Positions 8,049 to 17,838 of a stretch of DNA of 64,000 nt are shown in pieces. The translations under genes were made by a program, and so were the position numbers. This DNA is from JAGLOK01 sp963677605. GTDB taxonomy: Bacteria > Bacillota > Clostridia > Christensenellales > UMGS416. Location of the stretch: assembly GCA_963677605.2 (NCBI GenBank), contig CAXXDX010000002.1, positions 302,284 through 366,283 on the forward strand. The letters run 5' to 3'. Positions within the stretch are counted from its first letter, which is position 1; each line of letters opens with the position of its first letter. Below the pieces are notes generated by a model that was given only the letters and a program-made list of their open reading frames with translations, did not search any database and was not told the origin of the DNA.

Positions 8049-9524
8049 TCAGAACTGGAAGTAGATGAACTGCGCTGTCGTGTCGCTCAGTGCAAACTTA
8101 AATATTATAATAAGCGATAGGATGATGTAAACGCTCCATCTGAATACAACGTTTTTGCCGCTGAACACTTCATACGGATTCTTACCTTTTTCGCGTATCA
8201 CCCACATTATTGCCATAAGTATCAGTCCGAATAAAAGAGGCACAACAACGCTCATGAAATGAAGTCCGACGTCATTTCTTACCATGTTGAGATATGAGGG
8301 ACTTGCCCAACTGCCTATGCCGGAAAACAGATGCCCGACAATATAGAACGCATCGTCAATCGAGTTTGCGCGGAAGAATATCCACGCAAAACATACAATT
8401 GCAAATATTATTATCATGTCGAAGGTTCTTTTAAGCTTTGGCATTTTAGGCATTATCTCATAATTTTTCTTTCTGAAAAGATGCGCAACAGCATCTTCAA
8501 TCACACGAAGGAATCCGTGTATCGCGCCCCACAGTACAAATGTCCAGTTTGCGCCATGCCAAAGTCCGCTTAAAAGGAACGTAATGAACACATTGAAATA
8601 TCTGCGTACCTTGCCCACTCTGTTTCCGCCCAGCGGAATGTAAACATAATCTCTGAACCATGTGGAAAGAGATATGTGCCATCTTGCCCAGAAATCTTTT
8701 ATGGACACCGCGAAATACGGCTGCCTGAAGTTTTCCATAATCTCGATTCCCATAATCTGCGCGCAGCCTATAGCGATATTAGTATATCCCGCGAAATCGC
8801 AGTATATCTGGAGGGCAAAACCTAGAGTCGCTATTATAAACGCAAGACCGCCGAAGTTGTGAGGCGAGTTATAAACATTGTTTACGACAACCGCCACAGT
8901 ATCTGCTATAACAATCTTTTGGAAAAACCCCCACAGCATCCTCTGAAGACCGCCTCTGGCTCTGTCATATTCAAAGATATGCTTTGTCTTAAGCTGGGGC
9001 AAAAGCCTGTCTGAACGCTCTATTGGCCCTGCCACAAGCTGCGGGAAATATGAAACATAGAGCGCAAAGTATCCGATGTGTCTCTCAGCCTTCCTTTTTC
9101 CCTTGTATACATCTATCGTGTAGCTTAATGTCTGGAATGTATAAAATGATATTCCCATCGGAAGAAGCAGAGAGAAGTTATTTACAGGATTGTCCTTTCC
9201 CCATCCGCTCAATATATTGGTTATGGTTTCATTCAGGAAGTTAAAATATTTAAACACAAACAGAAGACCGAGGTTTACTGCAAGACTTACAAAAAGATAT
9301 GCTTTTTTTCTGTTCTGATTTTCGGTTTTGTCCATCAGAAGAGACATGAAGTAGTCAATAAGCGTGGACGCAATAATTAAGATTATGTACTCCGCGCGCC
9401 AGGCCATATAAAATACATAGCTTGAAACAAGCAGCATCATCCATCTGAATCTGTGCGGAAGCGCAAAGTACAATAGGATTACTATCGGAAAAAATATTAT
9501 AAATTCATATGAGTTAAACAGCAT
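8049..9524 (-). CDS. MBOAT membrane O-acyltransferase (AlgI/DltB-like)
   Basis: 491 residues with about eleven membrane helices. The MBOAT signature is complete: RWHISLSTWFRDYVYIPLGG followed by LLSGLWHGANWTFVLWGAIHG with the catalytic His. It begins with the family's characteristic MLFNSYEFIIFFPIV. Such enzymes pass acyl groups (usually acetyl) across the membrane to extracellular polysaccharide. The next gene (9549-10517) encodes the usual SGNH-like partner, 24 bp upstream in the same direction. The target polymer is unknown. The D-alanyl DltB role is unlikely because no dltA or dltC is present. Confidence 0.93.
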   Translation of the reverse strand: MLFNSYEFIIFFPIVILLYFALPHRFRWMMLLVSSYVFYMAWRAEYIILIIASTLIDYFMSLLMDKTENQNRKKAYLFVSLAVNLGLLFVFKYFNFLNETITNILSGWGKDNPVNNFSLLLPMGISFYTFQTLSYTIDVYKGKRKAERHIGYFALYVSYFPQLVAGPIERSDRLLPQLKTKHIFEYDRARGGLQRMLWGFFQKIVIADTVAVVVNNVYNSPHNFGGLAFIIATLGFALQIYCDFAGYTNIAIGCAQIMGIEIMENFRQPYFAVSIKDFWARWHISLSTWFRDYVYIPLGGNRVGKVRRYFNVFITFLLSGLWHGANWTFVLWGAIHGFLRVIEDAVAHLFRKKNYEIMPKMPKLKRTFDMIIIFAIVCFAWIFFRANSIDDAFYIVGHLFSGIGSWASPSYLNMVRNDVGLHFMSVVVPLLFGLILMAIMWVIREKGKNPYEVFSGKNVVFRWSVYIILSLIIIFKFALSDTTAQFIYFQF

Positions 9525-9548
9525 CAGCTCTTCTCCTAAATCTATCTA

Positions 9549-10517
9549 TCATCTTAAATACCCTTCTTCAAAAGCTCTGCTTAAAATTTCCGCGGAAAAC
9601 AGCTTCTGTCCCTGTCGGTTTAAATGGTCATCATCATAAAAAAGATAAATGTCTCCTGAGTACTTTTCGTCATGGGAATAATCCCAATACGGAACGTCAT
9701 ATTCTTCCGACACATCATCTATTAAACCGTAAAACAGTTCAAAGAAATCATCGTCAAACTCATCAGCGCTGTTATATATATCAGAATACGGTGTTGTTAT
9801 AAGAATGCACTGATACCCTTTCCTGCCACAGTACTCCAGCATCTTTTCGAGCTCCTCTACCGCTTCAGGATAGATGCCGTCATCAAAATACTTTGTATGC
9901 TGAGCTACGGTTTTGTCTCTTTCGGCTATAAGCCTTTGTTCGTCAATAAGTCCGGTGTCTTCATCTATAAGTCTGTTCTGATAAAACACCTCATCATATG
10001 CTTTAATATCGGTATCATCATGAATTAAAAGCTTTAGCTGGTCTTTTTTTATATCCAGTATGGGAAACCATTTATATTCTATCCCCATCTTTAAAGAAAA
10101 GTCATTGATATACCAAGGATCAAGAAAATTATAATATATATACTCAAAGTTTTTTATATTTTCATCGTCAAATCTTTGATGAAAACTAAAATATGAAACG
10201 GGTATAAACACAACGCATCCGTCGTTAAGCCTTCTTTTGTTCTGTTTGATCATACGAAGGTCATACTGGAATGTCTGGACAGCGCGTCCGAAATTAAAGC
10301 CTGAATATCCTCCTGGAAGACTCTCGTATATGAAATTTGTCATGCCGTGGGATGAGCCGACATTTATCACATCCAATGATTTGGGCGGATTTGCCGTAAA
10401 ATATTTTTCATCTATCAAAAGATAGGCCTGTGTGCTCTTCCACCTTGCGCTAAGCGCATAAATAAGGCCTATAATAATAAATAAAAATAGCAGTATTTTA
10501 ATAATAAATTTTTTCAT
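9549..10517 (-). CDS. SGNH-hydrolase-like membrane-anchored partner of MBOAT
   Basis: 322 residues: one N-terminal membrane anchor (about residues 4-22) and an extracytoplasmic SGNH-like domain. A possible catalytic block I is GSSHGM (Ser about 54). The C-terminal YDDDHLNRQGQKLF supplies the Asp-x-x-His pair typical of AlgX/AlgJ/DltD-type proteins. It is directly upstream of the MBOAT gene and probably transfers the acyl group to the surface glycan. Overall similarity to named members is weak, so the call rests on motifs and position. Confidence 0.7.
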   Translation of the reverse strand: MKKFIIKILLFLFIIIGLIYALSARWKSTQAYLLIDEKYFTANPPKSLDVINVGSSHGMTNFIYESLPGGYSGFNFGRAVQTFQYDLRMIKQNKRRLNDGCVVFIPVSYFSFHQRFDDENIKNFEYIYYNFLDPWYINDFSLKMGIEYKWFPILDIKKDQLKLLIHDDTDIKAYDEVFYQNRLIDEDTGLIDEQRLIAERDKTVAQHTKYFDDGIYPEAVEELEKMLEYCGRKGYQCILITTPYSDIYNSADEFDDDFFELFYGLIDDVSEEYDVPYWDYSHDEKYSGDIYLFYDDDHLNRQGQKLFSAEILSRAFEEGYLR

Positions 10518-10554
10518 GTAAAATCCGTTTTGATGTACACATCAATTGTATAAA

Positions 10555-12189
10555 CTAATCCTTATAATAACTAAGCGTCCTGCTGTATTCTTCTATGAGG
10601 TAATCATATTTCCCGAAGTTAAGCTCGAACGCGGTTTTAATCCGTTCCAGACTAAATAAATCTCCCGATACAACAAAACTCAGCTTATCATAATATTCAT
10701 TAAGCGAAGGATTAACTATTACATTTTCGCCTGTTCTGATACTTTCAATGTACCCTTCCGGAATCTCTCTTTCATAATGGCCCGCAAAAAGGTCAGGCGG
10801 TGACGGTATCCTCGATAAAAGAGGCGTTGTAAGCGCATAGACGTCAACTAACTTTGCTTCCGCCGGAGCATAATAGCCCATAAACCCAATTCCGCCGGAA
10901 ACATATACATCATCCGTGTTGCACTCAGCGCCCATCTGTCCCCATTCATGCAGAATGCGGTCAGGATCATATCCGTTTACCATAGCAAATTTTATATAGT
11001 GGGCAAGTCCGGTATTTTTATAGTAATAGCTTCTTACATCCCTCGGTCTGTCCAGCGGATTTGAGCTTTTAAGATAATCATCATACTTGTCATATTCAAG
11101 CTGAGCTGTGAGCGTGGACGTTTCGGGTATGCTGCCGAAAAACAGGATTATGGCACACACAGCAGCCGTTATCTTCACCTTCGTTGATTTTATCCCTTCT
11201 CCGCCGATATCAAGTGTTTTTAGATAATGATATATTATTATTACACCGAGAAAAAACGGAGCACTCAAAAACCTTCCTGCCATAAAGTCTCCGCCGACAT
11301 TAACTATATACAGAAGGTAAAGAACTATACTGCCTGCCGCAACAGCGTACTTGCCCTTATTTTTCTTAAAAAGAAATATCCCTAAAAGTATTGCCCCCAG
11401 AAGCACAAGAAGTGTAATGTTGTCCCCGTAAATATTTGAAGAAATTATATATTTAAATCCGTTTGACCATAAATCCAGTCTTGCCGTTGTAATGTTAAGC
11501 TTCGCATAGGCTGTGTTCGGAAAGAAAAAGCCATAATAGAAAAACGAAAACAGTTCCCAGACTATAAAAGGCGAAAATCCAAGAAATCCGTATGCAATTT
11601 TTTTGGCTTTAAAGTTTTTAAAAAAGCTCATGCACAAAGGCGGTATTAATAAAAGTATTGCATCAAGTCTGTTTATAGTGATAATTGACGCGATAAAGCA
11701 CAGTTTTAAAAAAATTTTGGCATCTTCCGGCTTGTCGTTTGTAAAATACACTTTATAAAAAAGAGCAACAGATAAAAATGTTATAGGATTTTCGAGACCG
11801 GATGTGGAATAATCAATAAATGCCTTTGATACTATTATAAGCAGCATACTCACAGCAAACGGAATCATATCGTTTTTCTCTTTTGGATAAAGAGCTATTA
11901 CTGCCGCAGCCATTGTAAACGCTACCGACAAAAATATTGAAGATAGGAAGATGTCATTCGATATTGCATACAGCGGAATCATCAAAAACACATATAACGG
12001 GTTAGTGTATGCCTGCACTCTTTCAAACGTGTTCCAAGTGAGCCCGTATCCGCCCAAAAAGTTTCTTACATACCGAAACGATATATATGCATCGTCAACA
12101 ATCCATGCGCTTTTTAAAATCACCGCAAGCAGTGTGAAAAAGAATGCGACCGCTATAATAATTCTTAAATTTAGTTTTTTTCTTGCCAT
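10555..12189 (-). CDS. GT-C membrane glycosyltransferase (AftB-like N-terminus)
   Basis: About 544 residues with roughly ten membrane helices and a C-terminal soluble domain of about 150 residues. The first external loop reads VDDAYISFRYVRNFLGGYG and continues with ERVQAYTNPLYVF, the DD...GERVE..T pattern seen in AftB-like arabinofuranosyltransferases and many uncharacterised bacterial GT-C proteins. The frame is open to a TTG at 12267, but the ATG at 12189 follows AGGACGG and is preferred. It probably adds a sugar to a surface glycan from a lipid-linked donor. It is 37 bp upstream of the SGNH/MBOAT pair, so the three likely form one operon. Confidence 0.72.
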   Translation of the reverse strand: MARKKLNLRIIIAVAFFFTLLAVILKSAWIVDDAYISFRYVRNFLGGYGLTWNTFERVQAYTNPLYVFLMIPLYAISNDIFLSSIFLSVAFTMAAAVIALYPKEKNDMIPFAVSMLLIIVSKAFIDYSTSGLENPITFLSVALFYKVYFTNDKPEDAKIFLKLCFIASIITINRLDAILLLIPPLCMSFFKNFKAKKIAYGFLGFSPFIVWELFSFFYYGFFFPNTAYAKLNITTARLDLWSNGFKYIISSNIYGDNITLLVLLGAILLGIFLFKKNKGKYAVAAGSIVLYLLYIVNVGGDFMAGRFLSAPFFLGVIIIYHYLKTLDIGGEGIKSTKVKITAAVCAIILFFGSIPETSTLTAQLEYDKYDDYLKSSNPLDRPRDVRSYYYKNTGLAHYIKFAMVNGYDPDRILHEWGQMGAECNTDDVYVSGGIGFMGYYAPAEAKLVDVYALTTPLLSRIPSPPDLFAGHYEREIPEGYIESIRTGENVIVNPSLNEYYDKLSFVVSGDLFSLERIKTAFELNFGKYDYLIEEYSRTLSYYKD

Positions 12190-12644
12190 CTTCCGTCCTG
12201 TTAAATTCTCATATTCAGTAAACAAATTACTAATAAACATCTTACCATCACAGTTATAATCTTTCAATTAAATAAAGCAGATAAAGAATGTAATCATTGC
12301 ACCTTGTCCAGCTAGTGGTTTGCTATAGCTGCTTAAGTGGCTTTTATTCTGATTTTCTCGTCTTCCTACAGACAACTAAGTGAACCTATCTCTCCCTTCA
12401 CAAATGCAAAATTTTATAACAAGCAAAGCCCCCCATCGCCGTCCAGCACTATCTTTCAACCAATTTCACAGCGGCTGGGAATAAAGTTAATACTGGGGAG
12501 ATTGCATCTCCCCCACACCCTCTGCCCGTACGCAATAGCATAAGCTGTTTTTATATCTTTTCATATTTTTTAGGTCATTGAAAACCTTTAATCATTACAA
12601 AGCTCTTATGTGCAGCACGCTTAGTACTTGGTTTGCATAAACAA
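12190..12644. other. Unexplained intergenic region with a perfect hairpin
   Basis: About 450 bp without a credible gene. It is locally richer in C than its neighbours and contains a perfect 8-bp inverted repeat, GGGGAGAT-TGC-ATCTCCCC at 12495-12513. There is no T-run on either side, so it is not an obvious terminator. It may be a remnant of mobile DNA or a small RNA. No homologue is recognised. Confidence 0.35.
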
Positions 12645-12680
12645 CAAAAAAACTGCCCTCACTTTCGTGAAAGCAGTTTT
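12645..12680 (-). terminator. Terminator of the GH42 gene
   Basis: AAAACTGC/GCAGTTTT stem with an inner CTTTC/GAAAG pairing, followed by T residues on the minus strand, 13 bp after the beta-galactosidase stop. Confidence 0.8.
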
Positions 12681-12692
12681 AAATCCAAGTTT

Positions 12693-14735
12693 CTATTTCT
12701 TTTTATAAATCCTCAGCCCTATCGGCTCAAGCACTGTCTCGCCCTTGATTAAAGAGCCGTCAAGAAGACTTTCGCCTCCATCCTTTATATCCACTTTCAC
12801 AGGCTTGTTGAGAATGTTTGTGAGGAAAACATATTCATTTTCTCCGTCAGTTCTGCTTATTGCATTAACTCCTTCAGGAAGCTCATAGTCCACACACGGA
12901 TTTATGCCCAGCTCATCTGCGACCTTACTGTAGAAGTCGTCAAGAAAATCTGCATTTGTGCGTCCTGCGACGTAGTATGCTTTACCTCTGCCGTATTCAT
13001 TTACGGTAACAGCCGGCATCTTGGCATAAAAATCCTTTTCAAATGTTCCCAGAACTTTAGCTGCGCCCTCGGTATGGATAAGCTCACACATGTCAAATGC
13101 CTCATAGCTTTTGCCGTTATATAAAATTTCATTTCTGTCTTCAGGATAGAGCGCGTCAATTTCTTCACACCACACACCCATCACATCGCGAAGCGGCCCC
13201 GGGAATCCTCCCAAAAAGCACAAGTCAGTGTCATTTACATAGCCGCTCATGTAGGTTAAAACGAACGCTCCGCCTGAATTTACGAATTTCTTAACTTTCT
13301 CCGCAAAGCCTTCCCTCAGCATATAGCTCATTGGAGCTACCACAAGTTTGTAGTCGTCAAGCTCTTTTGTCTGGTCTATTACATCGCATGCTATGCCGCG
13401 CTTCCAGAATGACTTGAAGTGGTTTACCACTGTCTCTTCATAGTTGTTTTTATCCTGAAGCATTCCTTCGCTTTCGCGTATTGCCCATCTGTTTTCCCAG
13501 TCAAAAACCACAGCGACCTTGGAATCTACCGGACATCCGACAACATCATCAAGCTTTTTTAATGCCTCGCCCACATCGGATACGTCTTTAAACACTCTTG
13601 TGTTCTCGCTTCCTTCATGGTCGATAACAGCTCCGTGGAACTTCTCGGATGAACCTCTTGATTTTCTGTACTGAAAATACTGAATCGTGTCAGCGCCGTG
13701 TCCTATAGTGTACATAGAATAATTAAGCAGCCTGTTTGGGCGATAGAGCTTTGCAACAGGACGCCAGTTTGTGGCCGACGGCGAGCTTTCCATCAGCATA
13801 AACGGCTTTTGTCCACAAATGCCGCGCATAACGGCATGCCAGAAACCAAATGAGCATGATGTCTCGATGTCATCATCGGTTCCCTTCCACTGAGGATAGC
13901 TGTCCCAGCTTGCAACGCTTAAATGTTTGCCCAGCTCGAAGTAGTTCATATCATAAAAATACATAAGGTTTGTAGTTATCGGTACATCAGGCGTTATCCT
14001 GCGAATGTCTTTTACCTCATGTTCGTAAAAATCAATAAAGCGGTCGGTTACAAACCTCTTCCAGTCAATAGCCAAAGCGTGAACCGACATCTCTCCTCTT
14101 GGCGAAGGTGCCTCAATCTGCGACCAGTCTGTAAACGTGTGCGACCAGAACGTGCTCCACCATGCCTCGTTTAAATTGTCCAGAGTTTTATATTTGTTCT
14201 TAAGCCAAGTTCTGAACTCTTCCTGACACAAGTCGCAGAAACATTCTCCGCAGTATTCGTTTGAAATGTGCCAAACCGAAAGCGCAGGATGGTCTTTATA
14301 TCTTTCAGCGAGCATTTTGTTAAGCTTGCCGATCTTTTCGCGATATACAGGCGATGTATAGCAGTGGTTATGTCTTCCTCCGTGAAGGTTTCTGTGACGC
14401 ATTTCATCCACACGCAAGACTTCCTCGTACTTGTGGCTTAGCCATGCAGGGCGCGCTCCGGAAGGTGTCGCCAAAACGGCATACATTCCGTTTTCAGCAA
14501 GCATATCCATCACTTCATCCATAAACTCAAACTTATAAACGCCTTCTTCCGGCTCAAGCATAGCCCACGAGAAGATACCTACGGAAAGAGAGTTTATTCC
14601 TGCAAGTTTTGCAAGGTGCATATCTTCTTTCCAGATAGTGTCTTTCCATTTAATCCATTGCTCGGGGTTATAGTCAGCTCCGTGAACCATGTGTGGAAAT
14701 TTGCTTATAATAGGCTTAAATCTTTTGTTTGACAT
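12693..14735 (-). CDS. Beta-galactosidase, glycoside hydrolase family 42
   Basis: 680-residue cytoplasmic GH42 enzyme hydrolysing terminal beta-galactosides. It has the TIM-barrel start HMVHGADYNPEQW, the acid/base Glu in WHISNEY (about E160), the Cys cluster CGECFCDLC typical of zinc-binding GH42 members, and the nucleophile Glu in PFMLMESSPS (about E317). The trimerisation and small C-terminal domains are present. There is no signal peptide, so imported oligosaccharides are the substrate. AAGGAG precedes the ATG. It is divergent from the iron-type dehydrogenase at 14925 and is followed by its own terminator, so it appears monocistronic. Confidence 0.95.
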   Translation of the reverse strand: MSNKRFKPIISKFPHMVHGADYNPEQWIKWKDTIWKEDMHLAKLAGINSLSVGIFSWAMLEPEEGVYKFEFMDEVMDMLAENGMYAVLATPSGARPAWLSHKYEEVLRVDEMRHRNLHGGRHNHCYTSPVYREKIGKLNKMLAERYKDHPALSVWHISNEYCGECFCDLCQEEFRTWLKNKYKTLDNLNEAWWSTFWSHTFTDWSQIEAPSPRGEMSVHALAIDWKRFVTDRFIDFYEHEVKDIRRITPDVPITTNLMYFYDMNYFELGKHLSVASWDSYPQWKGTDDDIETSCSFGFWHAVMRGICGQKPFMLMESSPSATNWRPVAKLYRPNRLLNYSMYTIGHGADTIQYFQYRKSRGSSEKFHGAVIDHEGSENTRVFKDVSDVGEALKKLDDVVGCPVDSKVAVVFDWENRWAIRESEGMLQDKNNYEETVVNHFKSFWKRGIACDVIDQTKELDDYKLVVAPMSYMLREGFAEKVKKFVNSGGAFVLTYMSGYVNDTDLCFLGGFPGPLRDVMGVWCEEIDALYPEDRNEILYNGKSYEAFDMCELIHTEGAAKVLGTFEKDFYAKMPAVTVNEYGRGKAYYVAGRTNADFLDDFYSKVADELGINPCVDYELPEGVNAISRTDGENEYVFLTNILNKPVKVDIKDGGESLLDGSLIKGETVLEPIGLRIYKKK

Positions 14736-14924
14736 AACTGCTCCTTAAATGAAAACTACCTGCTTTACTTTACTCTTATGAAAAAGTAAAATCAATATAA
14801 AATATCAACGAATCTATATAAAAAAATAGAGATTTAAATTATTATAAAATAATGTTTCTTGAAAAAAAGAAAATGTAAAAGTAAAATCTATAAATACAGA
14901 AAAAAATAATCCGAGGAATAAAAT

Positions 14925-16112
14925 ATGAAACTACTTTATGAATTAAGCATTCTCCTAAGAAAACCAGTCGTTAAACTTGTAAACAAACCTACTCCCATAA
15001 CATTTATAGGCGAAGGTCAGTCAAAAAAGACAGGAACGATTTTAAAAACGGCAGGTTCCAAAAAAACATTTATTATAACCGATAGCTTCCTTCGGAAAAT
15101 CGGGCTTATTGACGGAATAGTAAAAAGCATTAAAGAAAACGAACTAGAATATGAAATATATGACGGAGTGACTCCCGATCCGTCATTTAAAGTGGTTGAA
15201 GATGCCTTAGCAAAATATAAAGGCTGTGATTCGATTGTTGCTATTGGCGGCGGCTCTGTTATAGACACCGCAAAGGCGGTTGGCGCAGTAGCATCAAACG
15301 GGAAAAAGGCGCACAAAATGGTCGGCATGCTTAAAGTCCGGCGGAAACTTCCTCCATTCATCGCTGTTCCAACAACAGCAGGCACAGGAAGCGAGACGAC
15401 TGTTGCCGCAGTTATATCCGACAGCACAACTCACTCCAAAAAGCAGATTCTTGATCCGAAGGTAGTGCCGGCAGCCGCTATACTGGACCCAACTCTTACA
15501 GTCGGGCTTCCTGCGCATATTACTGCACACACAGCATTGGATACACTGACGCATGCTCTTGAAGCATATGTTTCCGGATATGCCGACTCAAAAACCGACA
15601 TGCACGCTGAAAGCTCAATAAAGCTCGTCTATGAAAACTTAGATAATGTATTGAAAAATCCTGAAGATATAGCTGCAAGAGAAGCGCTTTTGACCGCATC
15701 TTTTCTAGGCGGAATGGCGTTTACGCAGACCTATGTAGGTTATGTGCATGCATTCGCTCACACTCTTGGCGCAATGTTTCATATTCCCCACGGTCTTGCA
15801 AACGCAGTTCTCCTGCCCCATGTGATGGAATACTACCTGTCAAAATGCAAAAACGAGTTTTCATATCTCGCCAAAGTCACCGGTCAGTTTGAAGACAATC
15901 TGGGTATAGACAAAAATGCCGAGATCTTTATAAAAAGCCTGTTTGATCTTAATAAAAAGGCAAAAATACCTGAAAGATTTGATAATTTCCCCGAATCATC
16001 TATTAATGAAGTTATAAAAAAGGCTTTCAGGGAATGTCACGGTATATATCCGATTCCAAAGTATTTTACAAAAAAAGAAGCTGTAAAACTGCTTAAAAAG
16101 GTTTGTGTGTAA
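14925..16112 (+). CDS. Iron-type (group III) alcohol dehydrogenase
   Basis: 395 residues. The Rossmann-like nucleotide-binding half has GGGSVIDTAKA and PTTAGTGSE. The metal ligands are the Asp and His of DTLTHALEAYVS and the two His of HAFAHTLGAMFHIPHG. It reduces an aldehyde or oxidises an alcohol with NAD(P)H. It differs clearly from the second iron-type enzyme at 32096-33250. It is divergent from the GH42 gene and convergent with the 14-gene operon, sharing the bidirectional terminator at 16124-16160. The substrate is unknown; a fermentative alcohol or lactaldehyde-type reaction is plausible. Confidence 0.92.
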   Translation: MKLLYELSILLRKPVVKLVNKPTPITFIGEGQSKKTGTILKTAGSKKTFIITDSFLRKIGLIDGIVKSIKENELEYEIYDGVTPDPSFKVVEDALAKYKGCDSIVAIGGGSVIDTAKAVGAVASNGKKAHKMVGMLKVRRKLPPFIAVPTTAGTGSETTVAAVISDSTTHSKKQILDPKVVPAAAILDPTLTVGLPAHITAHTALDTLTHALEAYVSGYADSKTDMHAESSIKLVYENLDNVLKNPEDIAAREALLTASFLGGMAFTQTYVGYVHAFAHTLGAMFHIPHGLANAVLLPHVMEYYLSKCKNEFSYLAKVTGQFEDNLGIDKNAEIFIKSLFDLNKKAKIPERFDNFPESSINEVIKKAFRECHGIYPIPKYFTKKEAVKLLKKVCV

Positions 16113-16123
16113 CATTTAAAAAT

Positions 16124-16160
16124 AAAGAAAGAGCCTGCTTTTCAGCAGGCTCTCTCTTTA
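16124..16160. terminator. Bidirectional terminator
   Basis: GAGCCTGCT / AGCAGGCTC stem with a 4-nt loop, flanked by AAAGA and TCTTT, so it serves both the dehydrogenase (+) and the 14-gene operon (-). Confidence 0.88.
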
Positions 16161-16173
16161 TCCAGTTTTATCC

Positions 16174-17472
16174 CTATGAGATGAATCCGAAGGACAAATC
16201 ATCACCTTCAAGCTCAAGCTTCATGTTGATAACAAGCAGGTTCCAGTTTAAAAAACCGGGACTCATAACGGGCTGCCCTGTTTCCGGAGAATAATACTCA
16301 TGAAGAGTACCCGTTTTTTCATAATCGGAGCCTAATAGACTTAATGTCTTTTCATAAAGCTCCTGTGCCTCTTTTTTGTATCCGTAGTTCATAAGCGCCC
16401 TAAACGTCACATAGTTTACTATAAGCCATATAGGCCCAAGCCAGTTCGACGGATTGTTAGTGGCTTCGAGGTTATACATCTTTTCGTCTTTTGCAAGTGC
16501 GCGTATACCAAAATCCGACTCAAATGTCTCAGGATTTTGTATATGCAGCTTCATTATATTTTCGCTCTGTTCATCAGTTGCGATGCTTGCATACATCGGA
16601 ATAAATCCCGTCCAAGTCTGTATCTTAATAGGCAGCGTCTTCCAGAACACTCCCAGTCCTTTATGGAACCAGTCGTATGCTCTCGTTTTTATGTCCACAT
16701 CAACAGAGTAGAAGAATTTATCCTTTGGATCATAGCATTCTTCCTGCATTGCTTTCGACAAATCTTCTGCCTTTTCGATATAGTATTCAGCTCGCTGACT
16801 GTCGCCCAACGCGGTAAGAATTTTTGCCATTGACTTAAACTCCATCACAAGGAAAGAATTAAGGAATACATTTGCAGTCGAAAATCTCGGCCTTCCGAAC
16901 GACGCAGGATCGTTGTCCATTCCGATCATAACGTCATCCGCCCAGACATACAGCTTGCAGTTGTCGTTAAAATAGTATCTGTCGTAACACTCAAAGTATT
17001 TTTCAAGATTGCCCACATACTCTTTAAGCCAGTCAAAAGATTCCTTAAGCCCTGAAACAAGACACGCCTGCTGGCACAAAAAAGGCTTGTGCATGTTTAA
17101 TATTTCGCCTTCTTTATGCTTTGTAATAAGATACGGCTCGGTATGTTCATCTTCATTTATATACTGATTTTTATACGTAACCATCATCGGGATATAGCCG
17201 TCTTCCATCTGAAACTCAAAGAAGTTTAACACATTTCCCTGCGCTCCTTCAATAAGACGCTGTTTAAACTCTTCATCGCCAGTTATCTGCTGATAAGCGG
17301 TCAGCGAATACACTGTCCAGAATGAATCCCAATCCCAGAGGTTGCCCTCATAAATCGAACCCGGATCTATAAAAGGATGCTTAAATTTCACATTCGGCGA
17401 CTTAAAAACATTGTCCACGCTGTCGGAGACAAATTTTAATATGCCGTCAAAATATTTTTCTCTTTTTCCCAT
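16174..17472 (-). CDS. GH63-like (alpha/alpha)6 glycoside hydrolase
   Basis: About 432 residues, cytoplasmic. The motifs GNLWDWDSFW, ESDFGIRAL and NPSNWLGPIWLIVNYVTFRALMN match the glucosidase/mannosylglycerate-hydrolase branch of GH63 and related trehalase-like (alpha/alpha)6 barrels. The Asp of WDWDSF and a Glu near the C-terminus (TLHEYYSPETG) are the likely catalytic pair. The ATG at 17472 follows AGGA. A GTG at 17490 that overlaps the cupin stop is the alternative. It is the last gene of the 14-gene operon. Its natural substrate, probably an alpha-linked disaccharide or glycoside, cannot be told. Confidence 0.78.
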   Translation of the reverse strand: MGKREKYFDGILKFVSDSVDNVFKSPNVKFKHPFIDPGSIYEGNLWDWDSFWTVYSLTAYQQITGDEEFKQRLIEGAQGNVLNFFEFQMEDGYIPMMVTYKNQYINEDEHTEPYLITKHKEGEILNMHKPFLCQQACLVSGLKESFDWLKEYVGNLEKYFECYDRYYFNDNCKLYVWADDVMIGMDNDPASFGRPRFSTANVFLNSFLVMEFKSMAKILTALGDSQRAEYYIEKAEDLSKAMQEECYDPKDKFFYSVDVDIKTRAYDWFHKGLGVFWKTLPIKIQTWTGFIPMYASIATDEQSENIMKLHIQNPETFESDFGIRALAKDEKMYNLEATNNPSNWLGPIWLIVNYVTFRALMNYGYKKEAQELYEKTLSLLGSDYEKTGTLHEYYSPETGQPVMSPGFLNWNLLVINMKLELEGDDLSFGFIS

Positions 17473-17486
17473 CGAGAGTTTTCCTA

Positions 17487-17828
17487 TCACTTATATTCCG
17501 GCCTGCAGGGAGAGAAGCATTCAATTATTTCTGAATCCTCCAAAACTTCCGATCCGTGCACTTCATTTGATTTAAAGAAGTATCCGTCGCCCGGTACAAC
17601 AATAATTTCATCACCGTTTTCAGCCAAGAACTTCACTTTTCCGCTTATAACATAACCGTTTTGCACCGCCACATGGCTGTGAAGCGGAATGCTTGAGCCC
17701 TTCTCCAGCGTGAAATGGCAAAGCATATTGTCATCGTCATAGCATAATGTTCTGCGGTAAATCCCGTCAAACATTTTTACGGCCGGCTGTTCATCCTTAG
17801 GTTTATACTGTGTATTTTTATCCATCAT
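17487..17828 (-). CDS. Small single-domain cupin protein
   Basis: 113 residues forming one cupin barrel. Motif 1 reads GSSIPLHSHVAVQNGYVISG with two metal-binding His. Motif 2 is less conserved (PGDGYFFKSNEVHGSEVLE). Such proteins in sugar operons are often isomerases, epimerases or sugar sensors, but no specific activity can be assigned. AAGGAG lies before the ATG. The gene sits 10 bp after the MDR dehydrogenase and just before the GH63-like gene. Confidence 0.8.
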   Translation of the reverse strand: MMDKNTQYKPKDEQPAVKMFDGIYRRTLCYDDDNMLCHFTLEKGSSIPLHSHVAVQNGYVISGKVKFLAENGDEIIVVPGDGYFFKSNEVHGSEVLEDSEIIECFSPCRPEYK

Positions 17829-17838
17829 AATCTCCTTG

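Noticed and set aside
12337..12543. Possible 68-codon gene in the long gap
   Set aside because: No ribosome binding site, no recognisable domain, and odd composition dominated by the C-rich segment.
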